Part shown: positions 1 through 9,029 of the stretch, piece after piece
Layout of the letters: each line of letters opens with the position of its first letter
How positions within the stretch are numbered: the first letter of the stretch is position 1
Assembly (NCBI GenBank): GCA_963812775.1
Contig: CAWEWH010000001.1
Location: 62,001-126,000, forward strand
Source: CAWEWH01 sp963812775
GTDB lineage: Bacteria; Pseudomonadota; Alphaproteobacteria; Rhizobiales; Beijerinckiaceae
DNA: 64,000 nt
Reading direction: 5' to 3'
Translations under genes and position numbers: made by a program
Notes under the pieces: generated by a model
Databases searched by the model: none
Told to the model about the DNA's origin: nothing
What the model saw: the letters and a program-made list of their open reading frames with translations, nothing else

Positions 1-1768
1 AGTTGCGCGCCGGGCTCGTGGCCAGGCGGAACGGATGGCCGGCGTCCGCCTCCTCGATCACCGCCCAATGGTCGGGCAGCGCCGGGATGGCGTCGATTGG
101 ACCTTTGGGCCCGTCGCTCTTCACCCACGGCACATGCCGCCAGTCGGGCTTGAAGCGGAACTTGCCGTCCGGCCAGGCGAAGCCGTCGAGATAGTGCGCG
201 GTGCGGAAATCCGGCTGCACGTCGTGCCACTTCCTGGCCTCGAGCTCATCGAGCGTACCCCAGCCCGATTTCTGCAGCGTCCAGTCGATCAGCTCGCGTG
301 GGCTCATGGCGAAACCGGGATGCGTGGCGCCGAGCCGGCCGGCCAGGCCTACGAGCACCTCGTGGTTGGAGCGGCACTCGCCGGGCGGCTCGACGAGCTT
401 GGGACCCAGCATGATGTGCTGGTGGCCGCCGCCTTGATAGAGATCGTCGTGCTCCATGAACATGGTGGCGGGCAGCACGAGGTCGGCCATGACGGCCGTC
501 TCGGTCATGAACTGCTCGTGCACGACGGCGAACAGGTCGTCGCGGGCAAAGCCGCGCTTCACCTTCTCCTGCTCGGGCGCCACCGACACCGGATTGGTGT
601 TCTGCACCAGGAGCGCCCTGACCGGCCCCCTGCCCCTGAGCGCCTCGGCGTCGCCCGTCAGGACGCGGCCGATCTGCGACTGGTCGAGAACGCGGATGTC
701 GGGATCGATGGCGTCGTTGCCTTCGATCATGGTGCGGTTCCAGCGGTAGATGTAGCCGTTGTTGTGGAAGGCGCCGCCGCCTTCGTGCTGCCAGGCGCCG
801 GTGACGGCGGCGATGCACGAGGCGGCATGCATGTTCACCGCGCCGTTGCGCTGCCGCCCGAAGCCATAGCCGAGGCGGAAGAAGGTTCGCTTGGTCGTGC
901 CGACGAGCCGCGCGAAGGCTTCGATGTCGGCGACCGGCAGGCCGGTGATGGTGGCGGCCCATTCAGGCGTGCGCGTCGCAAGATGCTGCTCGAGCTCATC
1001 CGGGCAATCGGTGTAGCGCGCGAGATAGTCGCGGTCGGCGAGGCCGTCGCGGAACAGCACGTGCATGACCGCGCACGCAAAGGCGCCGTCGGTGCCGGGC
1101 CGCAGCAGGATCTTCACGTCCGCCTGCTGCATGGTGGCATTGTCGTAGATGTCGACAACGGCGATGTTGGCGCCGCGCTCCCGGCGCGCCCGCATGGCGT
1201 GCGTCATGACGTTGACCTGGGTGTGCACCGCGTTGGTGCCCCAGATGACGACGCAGTCGGCCTTGGCCATTTCGCGCGGATCGGCGCCGGCGAGCCGCCC
1301 GGTGCCGGCCACGAAGCCGGTCCAGGCGAGATTGGTGCAGATAGTGGAGAACTGGCCGGAATATTTCTTGGCGTGCCGCAGCCGATTGATGCCGTCGCGC
1401 ATGACGAGGCCCATCGTGCCGGCGTAGTAGTAGGGCCACACCGCTTCCGACCCGAAGGCGCGCTCGGCGGCGAGAAATTTCTCCGCCGCGAGGTCGAGCG
1501 CCTCCTCCCAGGAAATGCGCGTGAACTGCCCGGAGCCCTTTGGTCCGGTGCGTTTCAGCGGCTGCGTGAGCCGGTCGGGATGGTGGATGCGCTCGGCGTA
1601 GCGCGCCACCTTGGCGCAGATGACGCCGGCCGTGTAGCTGTTGTCCTCAGCCCCGCGGAGCCGGCCGATGCTGCGGCCGTCGATGACCTCCACGTCGAGC
1701 GCGCAGGTGGACGGGCAATCGTGCGGGCAGACCGAGTAGCGACGTTCGAGCTTGGGGACGGCGTTCAT
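1..1768 (-). CDS. Molybdopterin-dependent oxidoreductase (formate dehydrogenase/DMSO reductase superfamily), 3' end outside window
   Basis: Read on the reverse strand, an uninterrupted frame runs from an ATG at 1768 off the left edge (589 codons visible). The N-terminus has the iron-sulfur cluster pattern C14-x3-C18-x3-C22 in YSVCPHDCPSTCALDV, with a fourth Cys in AGVICAKVARY. MopB-type segments follow, such as VVIWGTNAVHTQVNVMTHAM and LLVQNTNPVSVAPEQEKV, which bind the bis-pterin guanine dinucleotide in this superfamily. No Tat signal is visible, so it is probably cytoplasmic. The superfamily oxidises formate or reduces oxyanions and S- or N-oxides; the substrate here cannot be read. The C-terminal pterin-binding domain is missing because the window ends. 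The neighbours give no clue to an electron-transfer partner. Confidence 0.88.
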   Translation of the reverse strand, partial: MNAVPKLERRYSVCPHDCPSTCALDVEVIDGRSIGRLRGAEDNSYTAGVICAKVARYAERIHHPDRLTQPLKRTGPKGSGQFTRISWEEALDLAAEKFLAAERAFGSEAVWPYYYAGTMGLVMRDGINRLRHAKKYSGQFSTICTNLAWTGFVAGTGRLAGADPREMAKADCVVIWGTNAVHTQVNVMTHAMRARRERGANIAVVDIYDNATMQQADVKILLRPGTDGAFACAVMHVLFRDGLADRDYLARYTDCPDELEQHLATRTPEWAATITGLPVADIEAFARLVGTTKRTFFRLGYGFGRQRNGAVNMHAASCIAAVTGAWQHEGGGAFHNNGYIYRWNRTMIEGNDAIDPDIRVLDQSQIGRVLTGDAEALRGRGPVRALLVQNTNPVSVAPEQEKVKRGFARDDLFAVVHEQFMTETAVMADLVLPATMFMEHDDLYQGGGHQHIMLGPKLVEPPGECRSNHEVLVGLAGRLGATHPGFAMSPRELIDWTLQKSGWGTLDELEARKWHDVQPDFRTAHYLDGFAWPDGKFRFKPDWRHVPWVKSDGPKGPIDAIPALPDHWAVIEEADAGHPFRLATSPARN

Positions 1769-1879
1769 GCGCGGCAAGGCCCCGATTCCGGTCTTTTCCT
1801 GTAACCCGCGCGGCGGCGGCGCGAAAGGCCTGGAACGCGGGTCTCTCCTTCCCCGTTTCTCCTGGAACGGAGGAACACC

Positions 1880-2128
1880 ATGGCCCCGCGCACCAGGCAA
1901 AAGCCGCGCTATCGCAATACCGACGAGATGACCCCGGACGACCAGCGTCCTGACGGCAATTCCGACGACACCAATGTCGCGGCCGACCAATCCCGCGCCT
2001 CGAGCACCGCGGCGGCCGTCATCCAGAACCAGAAGGTGCCTGGCGGTGAGCATCCGGAGGGCACGGCGCCGCCACTCGAGCGGCTGACCGACGAAGAGCG
2101 CGACGCGGATTGGAGCGACGTGACGTAG
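1880..2128 (+). CDS. Small hydrophilic hypothetical protein
   Basis: 82 residues, strongly charged and rich in Asp, Arg, Thr and Pro, with no membrane segment or signal peptide. A GGAGG sits 7 bases before the ATG, which supports expression. It ends DEERDADWSDVT and looks intrinsically disordered. It is divergent from the molybdopterin oxidoreductase, with which it shares a short promoter region. I do not recognise a family. It could be a small stress-type or regulatory protein, but nothing in the sequence shows that. Confidence 0.6.
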   Translation: MAPRTRQKPRYRNTDEMTPDDQRPDGNSDDTNVAADQSRASSTAAAVIQNQKVPGGEHPEGTAPPLERLTDEERDADWSDVT

Positions 2129-2152
2129 GCAGACGACAGAGGACGGAGGTCG

Positions 2153-3547
2153 CTACCACCGCGCCTCATCCGCCCCGAGCTGGCGCGCTGGCCGATCCCA
2201 ACGCGCAGGGGTCGCATCGAGCTGGGCCGCATGGCGCACGGCAACGAGCGGGCCGAAATCCGACGCCATCTCATCCAGGAACGGCTGCACGTCATCGAAC
2301 CGCGGATCCTTGCAGGCGAAGCCATTGTCGATGCGGCCGAGAGAGCGCAGCCAGCGGCCGGTGGCGGCAAGCGACACGACCACGCGCCAACTGCCGCCTT
2401 CGGTGGCGCGGCGGATGAGCGCCGCCATGATGCCGAAGGCGAGGAAATAACCCGACGCATGATCGAGGGCCTGGGCCGGCAGCGGCCGAGGGTTGGCGTC
2501 GCCCGCCGCCTCGGCCTCGGCGTGATTGAAGCCGCTCGCTGTCTGCACGAGACTGTCGAAGCCGCGCCGCCCGCGCCACGGTCCCGCCTCGCCGTAGGCC
2601 GACAGCGAAGCGGCGACGATGCCGGGTTTCAGTTTCGCCAACGCCTCGGGACCAAAGCCGCGCTCGGCGAGGCCGCCCGGCCGATAGCCCTGCACGAACA
2701 CGTCGGCGTCGCACACCAGTTGCTGCAGACGCGCGCGTCCGCCCGCGTCGCGCAGATCGAGCTGCGCCGAGCGCTTGCCGCGCCCGGTGTCGATCAGCAG
2801 CGTCTGCACCGCCGGCAGATGCGGCCCCGTGACGAGCAGCACGTCGGCGCCGTGCGCGGCGAGCGTGCGGCCACCGACGGGACCCGCGATGATGCGGGTG
2901 AGGTCGAGGACGCGCACGCCTTCGAGCGGCCGGCTCCCCTCCCCGAGCGGCTGCGGCGGCGCCGCGCCGACCTTCTCGATGATAACCGGCGCGATGGCGA
3001 TGGCCTTCCCCTGCGCGTGGCGGTCCCACGCGGCGAAGCTGCGCAGCGCCGTGACGCAGAGGCCGGCTTCGGCCGCCGCCGTCTCGAATTCTTCCGCCTT
3101 CCAGGTCTTCAGCGCTGCCGCCACCGCCTCACGATCGTACGCGGCCTGGAGGAGCTTCAACACGCCGTCGCGATGATGCGGGAAGTTGGTGTGCAGCCGG
3201 ACCCAGCCGTCGTCGCCGGTGCGATAGAGGCGTGCAATGGGGTCCCAGGGGTCCTTTGGCGGCTCGCCGGCGATCCGCAGATAGCGCTCCGAGCGGAATT
3301 CGGCGCAAGCATGGCGCATGTCGACGCCGACGCGTTGCGGCCGGCCGCCCCGCAGCCGGTGCAGCTCCGCCGCCGCGAGGCCCGCGACGGCGATCGAGGC
3401 CTGCGCGGCAGCCCCCACCGCGAAGCTCGAGGGCAGGACCGGATCGAGGCCGGTGAGGTCGAGCTGGTCGAGGCACGCGCCGGGAAGCCTCGCGTCACCC
3501 CATAGTCTTTCGATAGCGGCGCGGCTGATGGGAGATTCGATCGCCAT
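2153..3547 (-). CDS. CaiB/BaiF-family (class III) CoA-transferase
   Basis: 464 residues. The core reads LEGVRVLDLTRIIAGPVGGR, then VLLVTGPHLP, then RGKRSAQLDLRD, then DVFVQGYRPGGLAERGFG. These are the usual stations of class III (formyl-CoA transferase/carnitine-CoA transferase) enzymes, which move CoA between carboxylic acids. The first 200 residues form an extra region that resembles a second, degenerate copy of the fold. The start was set at 3547 because GGAGG lies 6 bases upstream; an in-frame start at 3616 has no such site. The canonical catalytic Asp is not obvious in the segment I could align by eye. Substrates are unknown; it stands alone between an 82-residue protein gene and a divergent methyltransferase gene. 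Confidence 0.85.
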   Translation of the reverse strand: MAIESPISRAAIERLWGDARLPGACLDQLDLTGLDPVLPSSFAVGAAAQASIAVAGLAAAELHRLRGGRPQRVGVDMRHACAEFRSERYLRIAGEPPKDPWDPIARLYRTGDDGWVRLHTNFPHHRDGVLKLLQAAYDREAVAAALKTWKAEEFETAAAEAGLCVTALRSFAAWDRHAQGKAIAIAPVIIEKVGAAPPQPLGEGSRPLEGVRVLDLTRIIAGPVGGRTLAAHGADVLLVTGPHLPAVQTLLIDTGRGKRSAQLDLRDAGGRARLQQLVCDADVFVQGYRPGGLAERGFGPEALAKLKPGIVAASLSAYGEAGPWRGRRGFDSLVQTASGFNHAEAEAAGDANPRPLPAQALDHASGYFLAFGIMAALIRRATEGGSWRVVVSLAATGRWLRSLGRIDNGFACKDPRFDDVQPFLDEMASDFGPLVAVRHAAQLDATPARWDRPARQLGADEARW

Positions 3548-3669
3548 GGAGCCTCCGTTGCCCCTCAGCGGAGCACGCTTGAGGAGCGTGTCAATCTTGA
3601 CGAAACGATTCAACATCCGGGCGCGAAGCGGTTAGCTTCGCGCGCGAACCAGGAGACGGTCGGGGCAAG

Positions 3670-4266
3670 ATGGAAGTCGCACCCGGATATGCCGAAGAGG
3701 CGGAGGAGCTCGTCAAGCGCTACGAGAGCCTCACCTTCGCGGAGGTGCACCAACACGTCCTGCATCTCGTGCCAACGCACCCGGCGCGCGTGCTCGATAT
3801 TGGCGCGGGCACCGGCCGTGACGCGGCCGCCTTGGCCGAGATGGGTCATCGGATCCTTGCCGTCGAGCCGACCGACGCCCTGCGCACGCGCGCCATCGCC
3901 CTCCACCCCTCGCCGCGCATCGAATGGGTCAAGGACAGCCTGCCCGACATCGCGAGCGTGTGCGCGCGCGGCGAGACCTTCGATCTCGTCATGATGACGG
4001 CGGTCTGGATGCATCTGGACGCGCCGCAGCGGCGGCAGGGAATGCCGCGCATTGCCGGCCTGTTGGGCACGGGCGGCACGTTGATCATGACCCTGCGGCA
4101 TGGCCCCGTCCCCGAGGGCCGGCGCATGTTCGAGGTCACGGCCGACGAGACCATGGCGCTGGCGGGGGCACAGGGCCTGCGGAACATATTGAGCATGCGA
4201 AGTCCGTCGGTCTATCCGGCCAACCAGGACGTCGCCTGGACCCGGCTCGCCTTCGCGAAAGCTTGA
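3670..4266 (+). CDS. Class I SAM-dependent methyltransferase
   Basis: 198 residues. Motif I is clear at residues 41-49 (VLDIGAGTG) and is followed by ILAVEPTDALR, whose acidic residue holds the SAM ribose. Then come DLVMMTAVWMHLD (post-II region) and LLGTGGTLIMTLRHGP (motif III). This is the layout of the UbiE/Tam-like class I fold. The acceptor is unknown. The gene is divergent from the CoA-transferase and convergent with ndk 16 bases downstream. The ATG at 3670 is preceded by a purine-rich GGGGCAAG. Confidence 0.85.
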   Translation: MEVAPGYAEEAEELVKRYESLTFAEVHQHVLHLVPTHPARVLDIGAGTGRDAAALAEMGHRILAVEPTDALRTRAIALHPSPRIEWVKDSLPDIASVCARGETFDLVMMTAVWMHLDAPQRRQGMPRIAGLLGTGGTLIMTLRHGPVPEGRRMFEVTADETMALAGAQGLRNILSMRSPSVYPANQDVAWTRLAFAKA

Positions 4267-4282
4267 ACGGACGTTCGCTCCT

Positions 4283-4705
4283 TCAGCCGACGATCTCGTT
4301 GCCCGAGAAGAACTGGGCGATCTCGATGGCGGCCGTATCCGGCGCATCGGAGCCGTGCACGGAATTCTCGCCCACCGACTTTGCGTGGAGCTTGCGGATG
4401 GTGCCGTCCGCCGCCTGGGCCGGATTGGTGGCGCCCATGATCTCGCGGTACTTGGCGATCGCCCCCTCGCCTTCCAGCACCTGCACGACCACGGGTCCGG
4501 AGATCATGAAATCGACGAGCTCGCCGAAGAACGGGCGGGCCTTGTGGACGGCATAGAAGGTCTCGGCTTCCTCGCGGCGCATGCGCAGCCGCTTTTGGGC
4601 GATGATGCGCAAACCCGCCTTCTCGATGAGCGCATTGATGGCGCCGGTGAGGTTACGCGCCGTGGCGTCCGGCTTGATGATGGAGAAGGTACGCTCGAGA
4701 GCCAT
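4283..4705 (-). CDS. ndk: Nucleoside diphosphate kinase
   Basis: 140 residues, the usual length for bacterial Ndk. It transfers the gamma-phosphate of ATP to nucleoside diphosphates through a phospho-histidine. The catalytic His is H117 in ENSVHGSD. The N-terminal TFSIIKPDA, the Kpn-loop region and REIMGATNP are all intact. It is cytoplasmic and supplies NTPs and dNTPs. The sel1-repeat gene behind it on the same strand is a common partner in Rhizobiales. Confidence 0.98.
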   Translation of the reverse strand: MALERTFSIIKPDATARNLTGAINALIEKAGLRIIAQKRLRMRREEAETFYAVHKARPFFGELVDFMISGPVVVQVLEGEGAIAKYREIMGATNPAQAADGTIRKLHAKSVGENSVHGSDAPDTAAIEIAQFFSGNEIVG

Positions 4706-4794
4706 GGGGATCCGTCGCTAGGGTTGGAGATGGGCGCGCTTATAGCCGCCGCACCCTTCCCTCACAAGCGGACCCGAACCCTGCGCAGGAGCGC

Positions 4795-5073
4795 CTAGTG
4801 GCGCGTCAGGAACAGCCGCGCCTCGCGTTGCGCCTCGGCGATCTCGGCCGCCGACATTTCGCGGGCGATCTCGGCGCGGCGTTCCACCGCCGGCTTGAAG
4901 CCGCGCGCCACGGCGATATTGAGCCACTTGTGCGCGGCCACGAGATCGGTCGGCACCGTGCGCCCGCAGGCGTACATCATACCGAGCTCGAAGAAGGCTT
5001 CAGGGCCGGCCTGCGCCGACGCCATGCCCGACATTTCGCCCGATGTGGATTCGTAACGAGCCATTTGAGCCAC
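4795..5073 (-). CDS. Sel1-like repeat (SEL1/TPR) small protein
   Basis: 92 residues containing one SEL1-type unit: FELGMMYACGRTVPTDLVAA followed by HKWLNIAVARGF. The remainder is an Ala/Glu-rich helix (EIAREMSAAEIAEAQREAR). Such proteins are alpha-helical adaptors; the partner is unknown. The start is either GTG at 5073 (GGAG 7 bases upstream) or ATG at 5064; I prefer 5073 on the ribosome-binding site. It lies 90 bases upstream of ndk on the same strand and may be co-transcribed with it. Confidence 0.8.
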   Translation of the reverse strand: MAQMARYESTSGEMSGMASAQAGPEAFFELGMMYACGRTVPTDLVAAHKWLNIAVARGFKPAVERRAEIAREMSAAEIAEAQREARLFLTRH

Positions 5074-5398
5074 CCCTATTCTCCGCGCCTCTTGGCCTTT
5101 GCGGCTCTCGTGCGCGACGGGGCAATGGTGGCCGCCATCTGCAAAAGCTTTCTTAAAAGTCGAAATAAATGAGAGCTGAACGCGGTAAACCGCCTGAGGC
5201 CGGATTTCATCGTTCCTTCAGCATGCCGGGGCGGAAAGCCGCATGTTTTCAACGGCCGTTGTCATCAACGGCGCCCGCGGCTCGCGTTTCGCCTTATGGA
5301 TTCGTTCAGCACGCGCCGCGTTTGCGAGGCGCGCGCTCAATGGGAATTGGCCGCCGGTCCTTCTCTGCGGGGCTCCGCGGCGATCGCCGTGCCTCGAC
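5074..5398. other. Intergenic stretch without a recognisable gene
   Basis: About 325 bases between the sel1 gene and the VOC gene. It includes a short AT-richer patch near 5145-5170 that could hold the promoter of the sel1-ndk unit. I see no convincing coding frame, terminator or RNA gene. Confidence 0.5.
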
Positions 5399-5809
5399 CT
5401 ACGGCCGGTAGCTGCCGAACGTCCAGACATGCCCCTCGCAGTCGCAGACGGTGTAGCCGCGGCCGCCGTAATCTTCGTCCATGATGTCGCGCACGATCTC
5501 GGCGCCCGCCGCCTTGGCGTGGGCATAGTGCGCATCGACCGCATCGGTGATGACGTAGATGGTCTGCGTGACATTGCCGAGCTTGCGCGGCGTCGTGCCG
5601 AAGCCGTCGTTCTTCACGGACCCCAGCATGATCATGCCGGGCCCGAAGGTCAGTTGCGCGTGCACGATGGTGTTGTCCTCGCCGGGAACGACAAGCTGCT
5701 CCTTGAAGCCGAACACGTCGACGAGCCACTTGATGGCGGCTGGAGCGTCGTCGTAGCGCAGGCAGGGAACGATGCAGACGGACAGTCTCGAATTGGCGTG
5801 AGCGTTCAT
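5399..5809 (-). CDS. VOC-family (glyoxalase/PhnB-like) protein
   Basis: 136 residues with two beta-alpha-beta-beta-beta halves. CIVPCLRYDDAPAAIKWLVD opens the first half, FKEQLVVPGEDNTIVHAQL continues it, and GRGYTVCDCEGHVWTFGSY closes the fold. The motif AQL..GPGMIMLG is typical of PhnB/YP_006-like VOC proteins. The family includes isomerases, dioxygenases and resistance proteins, so the reaction cannot be named. AGGAGG lies 7 bases before the ATG at 5809, which decides the start. The next gene on the same strand (upstream) is an AraC regulator, a recurrent pairing. Confidence 0.87.
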   Translation of the reverse strand: MNAHANSRLSVCIVPCLRYDDAPAAIKWLVDVFGFKEQLVVPGEDNTIVHAQLTFGPGMIMLGSVKNDGFGTTPRKLGNVTQTIYVITDAVDAHYAHAKAAGAEIVRDIMDEDYGGRGYTVCDCEGHVWTFGSYRP

Positions 5810-5895
5810 GGCGGACCTCCTGACGTCAGCGTCAGGCATCTAGGACCGCCCGCCGCCTGGCGTCTTGGATGAATTTTACCTGCCGAAGCGGCCGC

Positions 5896-6771
5896 TCAGT
5901 CGATGACCCCCATGCCTTGCGGCAGGATGCGGCGCGCGAAGCGCCGCGCGCTTTCGCCCGCAAATGCCTGGAACTCGCGGGTGAGATGGGCCTGGTCGTA
6001 GAAGCCGCAATCCTGCGCGAAGGCAGCCCAGTCGCCGACCGGTGCCGCACGCAACTGCGCCACGGCCCGATCGAAGCGCAGGATGCGCGCCACCGTCTTG
6101 GGCGGCAGGCCAATGTCGCGGCGGAAACGGCTGATGAAATGCTTCCGGCTCCAGCCGATCTCGTCTGCAAGCCCGCCAATGGCAGCGGCCCCCGCAGACC
6201 GGTCGAGCCGATCCCAGGCCCAGGCCACCTCGCGCGACACGTCATCATGATTGCCAAGCGCATCGAGGAGAACGCCGTCGAGAATGTCGAAGCGCTCGCG
6301 CCACGAGCTCGCCTCACAGAGCCGGCCCTCGAGGACGCCAGCGGCCGCACCGATGAGATCGTCGAGGCGGACGACGCGATTGGCGATCTCGTCCATTGGC
6401 AGGCCAAAGAGCCGCAACGCGCCCTGCGGCGTGAAATCGGCCTGCAGGCAAAACGATGCGCCGGCCGTCCCGACCAGCGCGAAAGTCTCATGCAGGCCGG
6501 CGACGAAGCTGCCGTAGTCCTCGAAGGCCTGCGGCCGCTGGCGATCGAAGATGCGCACCGCGGCGCCGAAATTGATGATGAGCGGGATGACGCCGCTCGG
6601 CACTTCACGCCGGCGCAACGGATGGTGCACGCTCTCGCGATAGCCGGCATAGCCGAGCACGTAGGCGCGCAGCCGCGGGTCAGGCGCGCGCTTGAACAGC
6701 TCCCAGATGCCATGCTCGGATTGCCGCCTTGCGGCCGACACGCTTGGAAAGCTGACGACGTCGACGTTCAT
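5896..6771 (-). CDS. AraC-family transcriptional regulator
   Basis: 291 residues. The N-terminal two thirds is a DUF6597-like sensing domain (PSGVIPLIINFGAAVRIF, then CLQADFTPQGALRLFGLP). The C-terminal third has both helix-turn-helix units: GGLADEIGWSRKHFISRFRR and FAQDCGFYDQAHLTREFQAF, the latter being the AraC signature. It probably controls the VOC gene 87 bases downstream on the same strand. The start at 6771 gives an N-terminus MNVDVVSFP; the upstream in-frame extension is basic low-complexity sequence and was excluded. Confidence 0.9.
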   Translation of the reverse strand: MNVDVVSFPSVSAARRQSEHGIWELFKRAPDPRLRAYVLGYAGYRESVHHPLRRREVPSGVIPLIINFGAAVRIFDRQRPQAFEDYGSFVAGLHETFALVGTAGASFCLQADFTPQGALRLFGLPMDEIANRVVRLDDLIGAAAGVLEGRLCEASSWRERFDILDGVLLDALGNHDDVSREVAWAWDRLDRSAGAAAIGGLADEIGWSRKHFISRFRRDIGLPPKTVARILRFDRAVAQLRAAPVGDWAAFAQDCGFYDQAHLTREFQAFAGESARRFARRILPQGMGVID

Positions 6772-6787
6772 CGATGCCTTGCCGCGT

Positions 6788-7192
6788 TTACGGCGAGTGG
6801 AACGGGCGTTCCTCCGAAAGCGTCGCCGCAACCTCGCGCGTCGCGCAGCCGCTCTCGCCGTAGCCGCCATAGACGACGCGCACCGGGCCCGTGCAGTCGC
6901 GCGGCCGGGCCGCAATGCCGGCCGTTTCGCCGAAGCGCGCCGACGCGCGTTTCTCGGCCCGTTGAACCTGATCGCGTTGCATCGCCTTGGCGAGAACCTG
7001 CATGTCGCTCGATGTGGCGCGCACGGTGCCGAGCGGCGGCGTGTAGTAGATGTTCTGGCTTGGGCAATCCAGGTTCTGGATCGGCCCACGATTGCGATCG
7101 CACTGGGCGTCGCTGTCCTGCGCGGCCGCCAACGAAGGCGCCAGCACCGCGGCGGTCACCACGGCAATCATCGTGAAGCTTGGTCTGCGCAT
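6788..7192 (-). CDS. Secreted hypothetical protein
   Basis: 134 residues with a clear Sec signal peptide: a basic start, then FTMIAVVTAAVLAPSLAAAQ, with a likely cut after AAA near residue 24. The mature part is rich in Asp, Arg and Gln and has four Cys residues that could form two disulfides (CDRN, DCPSQ, DCTG, GCATR). I do not recognise a family. It lies directly upstream of the AraC gene on the same strand, with 16 bases between them. Confidence 0.7.
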   Translation of the reverse strand: MRRPSFTMIAVVTAAVLAPSLAAAQDSDAQCDRNRGPIQNLDCPSQNIYYTPPLGTVRATSSDMQVLAKAMQRDQVQRAEKRASARFGETAGIAARPRDCTGPVRVVYGGYGESGCATREVAATLSEERPFHSP

Positions 7193-7248
7193 GAAGCTCT
7201 CGTCTTTTTCTGATTGAAATGCGTGCCGCGCGATCGGACACCTACCAT

Positions 7249-7959
7249 CTATCGTGCCTTTTGGCCAAACAGGATCTTGCGCGCCTCCTCGTCCTTGGCG
7301 AGGTCGACTCTGCCGCGGTCCTCGGAACGGATGGCGAGGCCGCGCTGCACCGCTGGCCGCGCCGCGATCGCATCAAGCCAGCGTTTCATGTTCGGGAATT
7401 GCGCGATGTCCTGCCCCTGCCGCTCCCACAGCCGCGCCCACGGGAAGGTGGCCATGTCGGCGATGGAATAGTCGCCAGCGACGAATTGGCGGTCGGCGAG
7501 ACGCTTGTCGAGCACGCCGTAGAGGCGGTTCACCTCGTTGGTGTAGCGATCGATGGCATAGGCGATCTTCTCGGCCGCATAGGTGCGGAAATGGTGCGCC
7601 TGCCCGGCCATCGGGCCGACGCCGCCCATCTGCCAGAACAGCCACTGCTCCACCTCGACGCGGCCGCGTTCGTCTTGCGGATAGAACTTGCCGGTCTTGC
7701 GCCCGAGATATTGCAGGATGGCGCCGGACTCGAAGACCGAGATCGGCTTGCCGCCGGGACCATCGGGGTCGACGATGGCCGGCATGCGATTATTCGGGGA
7801 GATGGCCAGGAATTCCGGCTTGAACTGATCGCCCTTGCCGATATTCACCGGCACGACGGTGTATGGGAGGCCGCATTCCTCCAGCATGATGGAGATTTTC
7901 CAGCCGTTCGGCGTCGGCCAATAGTGGAGCTCGATGGGCTTGCCTTGCACAGCGGCCAT
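7249..7959 (-). CDS. Glutathione S-transferase, nu-class (YfcG/YghU-like)
   Basis: 236 residues. The N-terminal thioredoxin fold runs IELHYWPTPNGWKISIMLEE, then NNRMPAIVD (cis-Pro), then ISVFESGAILQYLG (the Glu-Ser pair that binds the gamma-glutamyl end of glutathione). The helical C-domain includes DYSIADMATFPWARLW. The Thr/Asn near the N-terminus fits the nu class, whose members reduce disulfides using glutathione. It is cytoplasmic and monocistronic as far as can be seen. Confidence 0.92.
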   Translation of the reverse strand: MAAVQGKPIELHYWPTPNGWKISIMLEECGLPYTVVPVNIGKGDQFKPEFLAISPNNRMPAIVDPDGPGGKPISVFESGAILQYLGRKTGKFYPQDERGRVEVEQWLFWQMGGVGPMAGQAHHFRTYAAEKIAYAIDRYTNEVNRLYGVLDKRLADRQFVAGDYSIADMATFPWARLWERQGQDIAQFPNMKRWLDAIAARPAVQRGLAIRSEDRGRVDLAKDEEARKILFGQKAR

Positions 7960-8166
7960 CCTGGTTCTCCTTCGCGTGGTCGCGACCTGCCGCTGTCATC
8001 TAGTCACGAAGCGCCAACGCTGCAATTGCGCCATTTCGAGGGCTGCGGCGCCAGCGACACCACGTGGACATTGAGACGCAAATCGCTAGGCTCCCGCGCG
8101 GCGATTTGGGCGTTGCAGTTCGACGTTGACGTGGGTCTTGGGCTGGGGACTGGGCCAGGAGCGGGG

Positions 8167-8385
8167 ATGATCAGGCGAATACTCGTTTTGGCGGCGGCCG
8201 GAAGCCTTGCGGCTGCCTCGCCGGCCACCGGCGATACGAGCAAGGATGAGACCGGCGCCCGCAAGGCGCAGCAGCGCCGGCTCAAGGATTGCGGCGCCGA
8301 ATGGCAGCGCGCCAAGGCGGACGGCAAGACGGGCGGCAAGACCTGGAGCGACTTTTCCAGCGAGTGCCTGAAGAAGAAAGGCTGA
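8167..8385 (+). CDS. Small secreted PsiF-like protein
   Basis: 72 residues. A signal peptide (MIRRILVLAAAGSLAAASPA) is followed by a Lys/Arg-rich mature part. Two cysteines frame a Trp-Phe core (DCGAEWQRAK then TWSDFSSECLKKK), a pattern common in small periplasmic PsiF-repeat-like proteins of Rhizobiales. GGAG is placed before the ATG at 8167. Its stop overlaps the start of the DUF4345 gene by one base (TGATG), so the two are probably translated together. Function unknown. Confidence 0.75.
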   Translation: MIRRILVLAAAGSLAAASPATGDTSKDETGARKAQQRRLKDCGAEWQRAKADGKTGGKTWSDFSSECLKKKG

Positions 8386-8873
8386 TGTCGGATATCTACG
8401 GCCCGGCCCTGGAACGCGAGCGCAAGCTGTTGCAGCGAACGACCGCTGTGCTCGGGCTCATCCCGGTCGGCGTTGCCGTCTGGCACATCATCTTCGGGCC
8501 GGCCGTGCTTAATTCGCGCCTCAGCGACGGCCCCTTCGCCAGCCACTTCCGCTACCTGTCGGGGCTGCTGCTCGCCGTCGGCCTCCTGTTCTGGAGCACG
8601 ATCCCCGGCATCGAGCACAAGGCCGGCCGCTTCCGCATCCTCACCTTCATCGTCTTCGTCGGCGGCCTGTCGCGTCTCCTCGGGCTTGTCATCACGGGCC
8701 TGCCGGGCCTTGCCATGCTGGGCGGCCTCGCCATGGAGCTCGTCATCACGCCGCTTTTGTGCCTGTGGCAGGCGCGCGTCGCCAGCAAATGCGCCACGGC
8801 ACGGGAGGCGGCGCGCGAATCACTGGCGCAGCCGCCCCAGCAAATAGAAGGCCAGGCGGTGGAACTGCGGTAA
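8385..8873 (+). CDS. DUF4345 integral membrane protein
   Basis: 162 residues with four hydrophobic spans: VLGLIPVGVAVWHIIFGPAV, YLSGLLLAVGLLFWSTI, ILTFIVFVGGLSRLLGLVI, and LAMLGGLAMELVITPLLCLW. The spacing and the GLSRL and E..ITP residues match DUF4345 membrane proteins. It starts in the stop codon of the PsiF-like gene (TGATG) and probably forms a two-gene unit with it. Function unknown. Confidence 0.82.
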   Translation: MSDIYGPALERERKLLQRTTAVLGLIPVGVAVWHIIFGPAVLNSRLSDGPFASHFRYLSGLLLAVGLLFWSTIPGIEHKAGRFRILTFIVFVGGLSRLLGLVITGLPGLAMLGGLAMELVITPLLCLWQARVASKCATAREAARESLAQPPQQIEGQAVELR

Positions 8874-9029
8874 ACCCGCCACGAGGCGGCCGGAAACAAG
8901 CTGCGCCGCAGCATTTTCGTTTACGGCGCGCGAATTTCTTGGCACAAGGGCGCCAAGCCAACGTGCGGATCAACGCCGTCGGATCATGCGCTTTCCGGGG
9001 GCGGACCGGGACGAGAAGGGGGCAATTCC

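Noticed and set aside
35..1804. A 589-codon open frame on the plus strand over the molybdopterin oxidoreductase
   Set aside because: It is the mirror of a well-conserved minus-strand gene in GC-rich DNA; its protein has no recognisable motif.
5869..7176. A long plus-strand frame opposite the AraC gene
   Set aside because: Composition and lack of motifs show that it is a shadow; the AraC helix-turn-helix is on the other strand.
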